The notes beneath the pieces were generated by a model that made no database searches, had not been told where the DNA came from, and saw nothing but the letters and a program-made list of their open reading frames with translations. The translations under genes and the position numbers were made by a program. Shown here in pieces: positions 62,538-64,000 of a DNA stretch of 64,000 nucleotides (the stretch's first letter is position 1; each line of letters opens with the position of its first letter). This DNA is from Actinomycetospora succinea (GTDB lineage Bacteria > Actinomycetota > Actinomycetes > Mycobacteriales > Pseudonocardiaceae): NCBI RefSeq assembly GCF_004363095.1, contig NZ_SNYO01000012.1:62001-126000 (forward strand), read 5' to 3'.

Positions 62538-63349
62538 TCCTCCTCGTCGCGCCGGCGGCGCGTGACGGCCGCGCGCGCGGCGAGGTCCGCGTCGTCGGGG
62601 TAGTCGACGCCGGTGAGCCGCAGGCCCCGGGCCGCGACCACGGTGACCTCGCTCGAGCGCTCGCGCGCCGCCAGGAGATCCGCCGGCCAGGACACCGGCC
62701 GCCGGCCCTCCCCCACGGCCAGCAGCGCGCCGACCACCGAGCGGACCATCGAGTGGCAGAACGCGTCGGCCGACAGGCGGGCGGCCAGGACGTCGGTCTC
62801 GCCGGGCTCGCGGGTCCACTCGAGACGCTGGAGCTCGCGGACGGTCGTCGCCCCCGGCCGCGGGCGGCAGTAGGCGGCGAAGTCGTGCTCGCCGAGCAGG
62901 CCCCGCCCGGCGTCGTTCATCGCGTCGACGTCGAGCGGGCGCGGCCAGCGCAGGGTGTCGCGGGCGCGCAGCGGCTCCGGGCCCCACGGGGCGGTGCTGA
63001 CGCGGTAGAGGTAGTGGCGGCGGAACGCCGAGAAGCGCGCGTCGAAGCCCGCGGGCGCCGGAGCGACCGCACGCACCCGGACATCCGGTGGCAGCATCCG
63101 CGCCAGGCGGCCGACGAGACCCGGGTGGAGGTCGACGGACGCCGGCAGGTCGACGTGGCAGACCTGCGCGTCGGCGTGCACCCCGGCGTCGGTGCGCCCG
63201 GCGACGGTGAGCGCCACGGGCGTGCGCCAGATCGTGGCGAGCGCGTCCTCGAGGACCCCCTGCACCGTGCGCAGCCCGGGCTGGCGCGCCCACCCCGAGA
63301 AGTCGGTGCCGTCGTAGGCCAGGTCGAGCCGATACCGCAGGGAAGACAC
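62519..63349 (-). CDS. truA: tRNA pseudouridine synthase A
   Basis: The 276-residue enzyme makes pseudouridine at tRNA positions 38-40. The catalytic aspartate is D54 in [10 protein letters not shown], with [14 protein letters not shown] at the start and SFCHSM-type [17 protein letters not shown] late. GTG 63349 gives the family length. It is downstream of rplQ as in M. tuberculosis. Confidence 0.95.
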   Translation of the reverse strand: MSSLRYRLDLAYDGTDFSGWARQPGLRTVQGVLEDALATIWRTPVALTVAGRTDAGVHADAQVCHVDLPASVDLHPGLVGRLARMLPPDVRVRAVAPAPAGFDARFSAFRRHYLYRVSTAPWGPEPLRARDTLRWPRPLDVDAMNDAGRGLLGEHDFAAYCRPRPGATTVRELQRLEWTREPGETDVLAARLSADAFCHSMVRSVVGALLAVGEGRRPVSWPADLLAARERSSEVTVVAARGLRLTGVDYPDDADLAARAAVTRRRRDEEDQTPLP

Positions 63350-63399
63350 CGCGAGCCCGCCCCCGCGGTCGGGAGCGGGCTCGCGGAGTGACTGGTCGG

Positions 63400-64000
63400 T
63401 CAGGACTTCTTCTCGTCCGCGTCGTCGTCCGACGTGTCGAGACCGGCGGCGGCCGCCGCGTTGTCGGCCATCTCCTCGGGGACGGAGTCGTCGTCCGAGG
63501 AGGTGGTGGCCGACGAGTCGGCGTCCTCCGTGGCGGTGTCCTCGGTGTCGTCGGTGACCGTGTCGGTCGCGTCGGTCGGCTCCGCCGGCTCCGGCGAGGC
63601 GTCGCTCTCGGCGGCCGCGATCGTCGCCGCGGTGGCCGCGGCACCGGTGGCGGCGCCACCGACCTCGGCGCCCGGGCCCGACGGCGTCTGCGGGGCCGCG
63701 GTGCGGGTGGCCTGCGAGGCCTCCGCGGACGCGGTCCGCTCGTTCACCAGCTCGATGATCGCCATCGGCGCGTTGTCACCCTTGCGCGGCAGCGTCTTGA
63801 CGATGCGCGTGTAGCCGCCGGGACGGTCCGCGAAGAACGGGCCGATCTCGGCCGTCAGGCGGTGCACGACGTCCTTGTCGCGGATCTGCTCCGCGATGAG
63901 ACGACGGTTGTGCAGGCCGCCCTTCTTGGCCTTGGTGATCAGCCGCTCCGCGTACGGGCGCAGGCGCTCGGCCTTGGCCCGCGTCGTGTGGATGCGGCCG
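63400..64000 (-). CDS. rplQ: Ribosomal protein L17, truncated by the window edge
   Basis: The frame runs off the right edge. Visible residues begin [20 protein letters not shown] and include [20 protein letters not shown] and [10 protein letters not shown], the L17 core. A C-terminal extension of about 115 residues, rich in Ala, Asp, Ser and Thr (ending [11 protein letters not shown]), follows. Mycobacterial L17 has a shorter similar tail. The start codon lies outside the window. The 50 bp to truA hold nothing recognisable. Confidence 0.93.
   Translation of the reverse strand, partial: GRIHTTRAKAERLRPYAERLITKAKKGGLHNRRLIAEQIRDKDVVHRLTAEIGPFFADRPGGYTRIVKTLPRKGDNAPMAIIELVNERTASAEASQATRTAAPQTPSGPGAEVGGAATGAAATAATIAAAESDASPEPAEPTDATDTVTDDTEDTATEDADSSATTSSDDDSVPEEMADNAAAAAGLDTSDDDADEKKS

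Noticed and set aside
63434-63814. A Ser/Val-rich 126-residue frame antisense to rplQ
   Set aside because: It is the complement of the low-complexity acidic tail of L17 and lacks start signals.

Overview
The window comes from a very GC-rich actinobacterium. The right half, from guaB3 at 28831 to rplQ at the right edge, is largely collinear with the Mycobacterium tuberculosis segment Rv3410c-Rv3456c (guaB3, guaB2, rsdA, sigD, whiB3, groEL1, groES, rimI, tsaB, tsaE, alr, nnr, glmS, glmM, rpsI, rplM, ESX-4, truA, rplQ). A BldM-type regulator beside sigD recalls Streptomyces. Together these suggest Pseudonocardiales (Pseudonocardia or Actinomycetospora type), but the sequence alone does not fix the genus.

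Region 1 (1-28745) is accessory metabolism and regulation. It begins with a four-gene operon: a fused urease gamma/beta subunit, a divergent urease alpha subunit, a YtcJ-type amidohydrolase and an MHS transporter. No urease accessory genes are visible. Then follow a flavin monooxygenase bounded on both sides by inverted copies of a 52-bp repeat, a DapC-like aminotransferase, guaA, a PadR/FAD-monooxygenase pair, and a P450 divergent from a TetR gene. Next is a dihydroxybenzoate-type aromatic cluster (maleylacetate reductase, gamma-resorcylate-like decarboxylase, FAD hydroxylase, AAHS transporter, IclR regulator), then an rtcB ligase and a MarR/SnoaL pair. The region ends with a self-sufficient CYP102-like P450-reductase fusion preceded by a 57-residue protein and a membrane protein, with a large LuxR-family ATPase regulator upstream.

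Region 2 (28831-38192) is the conserved core block: GMP synthesis (guaB3, guaB2), a DUF5319 protein, SigD and its anti-sigma factor RsdA, a BldM-like orphan response regulator, WhiB3, GroEL1 with a His-Gly tail, GroES under a CIRCE element, and RimI. Region 3 (38189-49949) carries tRNA t6A genes (tsaB, tsaE but no tsaD), a hydrolase, alanine racemase, NAD(P)HX repair, glmS, glmM, a WXG-like protein pair, and ribosomal proteins S9 and L13.

Region 4 (50097-61797) is an ESX-4-like type VII secretion locus: two WXG100 proteins, an Hsp70-like membrane protein of the Rv3446c family, three-ATPase EccC, and divergently EccD, mycosin, EccE and one unrecognised protein. EccB is absent. The window closes with a Rieske ferredoxin, a glyoxalase-fold protein behind a MerR-type site, truA and a truncated rplQ.

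Several different long intergenic palindromes, many ending in GTGAG/CTCAC, lie directly on or beside stop codons. They look like modular terminators. No tRNA, rRNA, CRISPR array, transposase or origin was seen.
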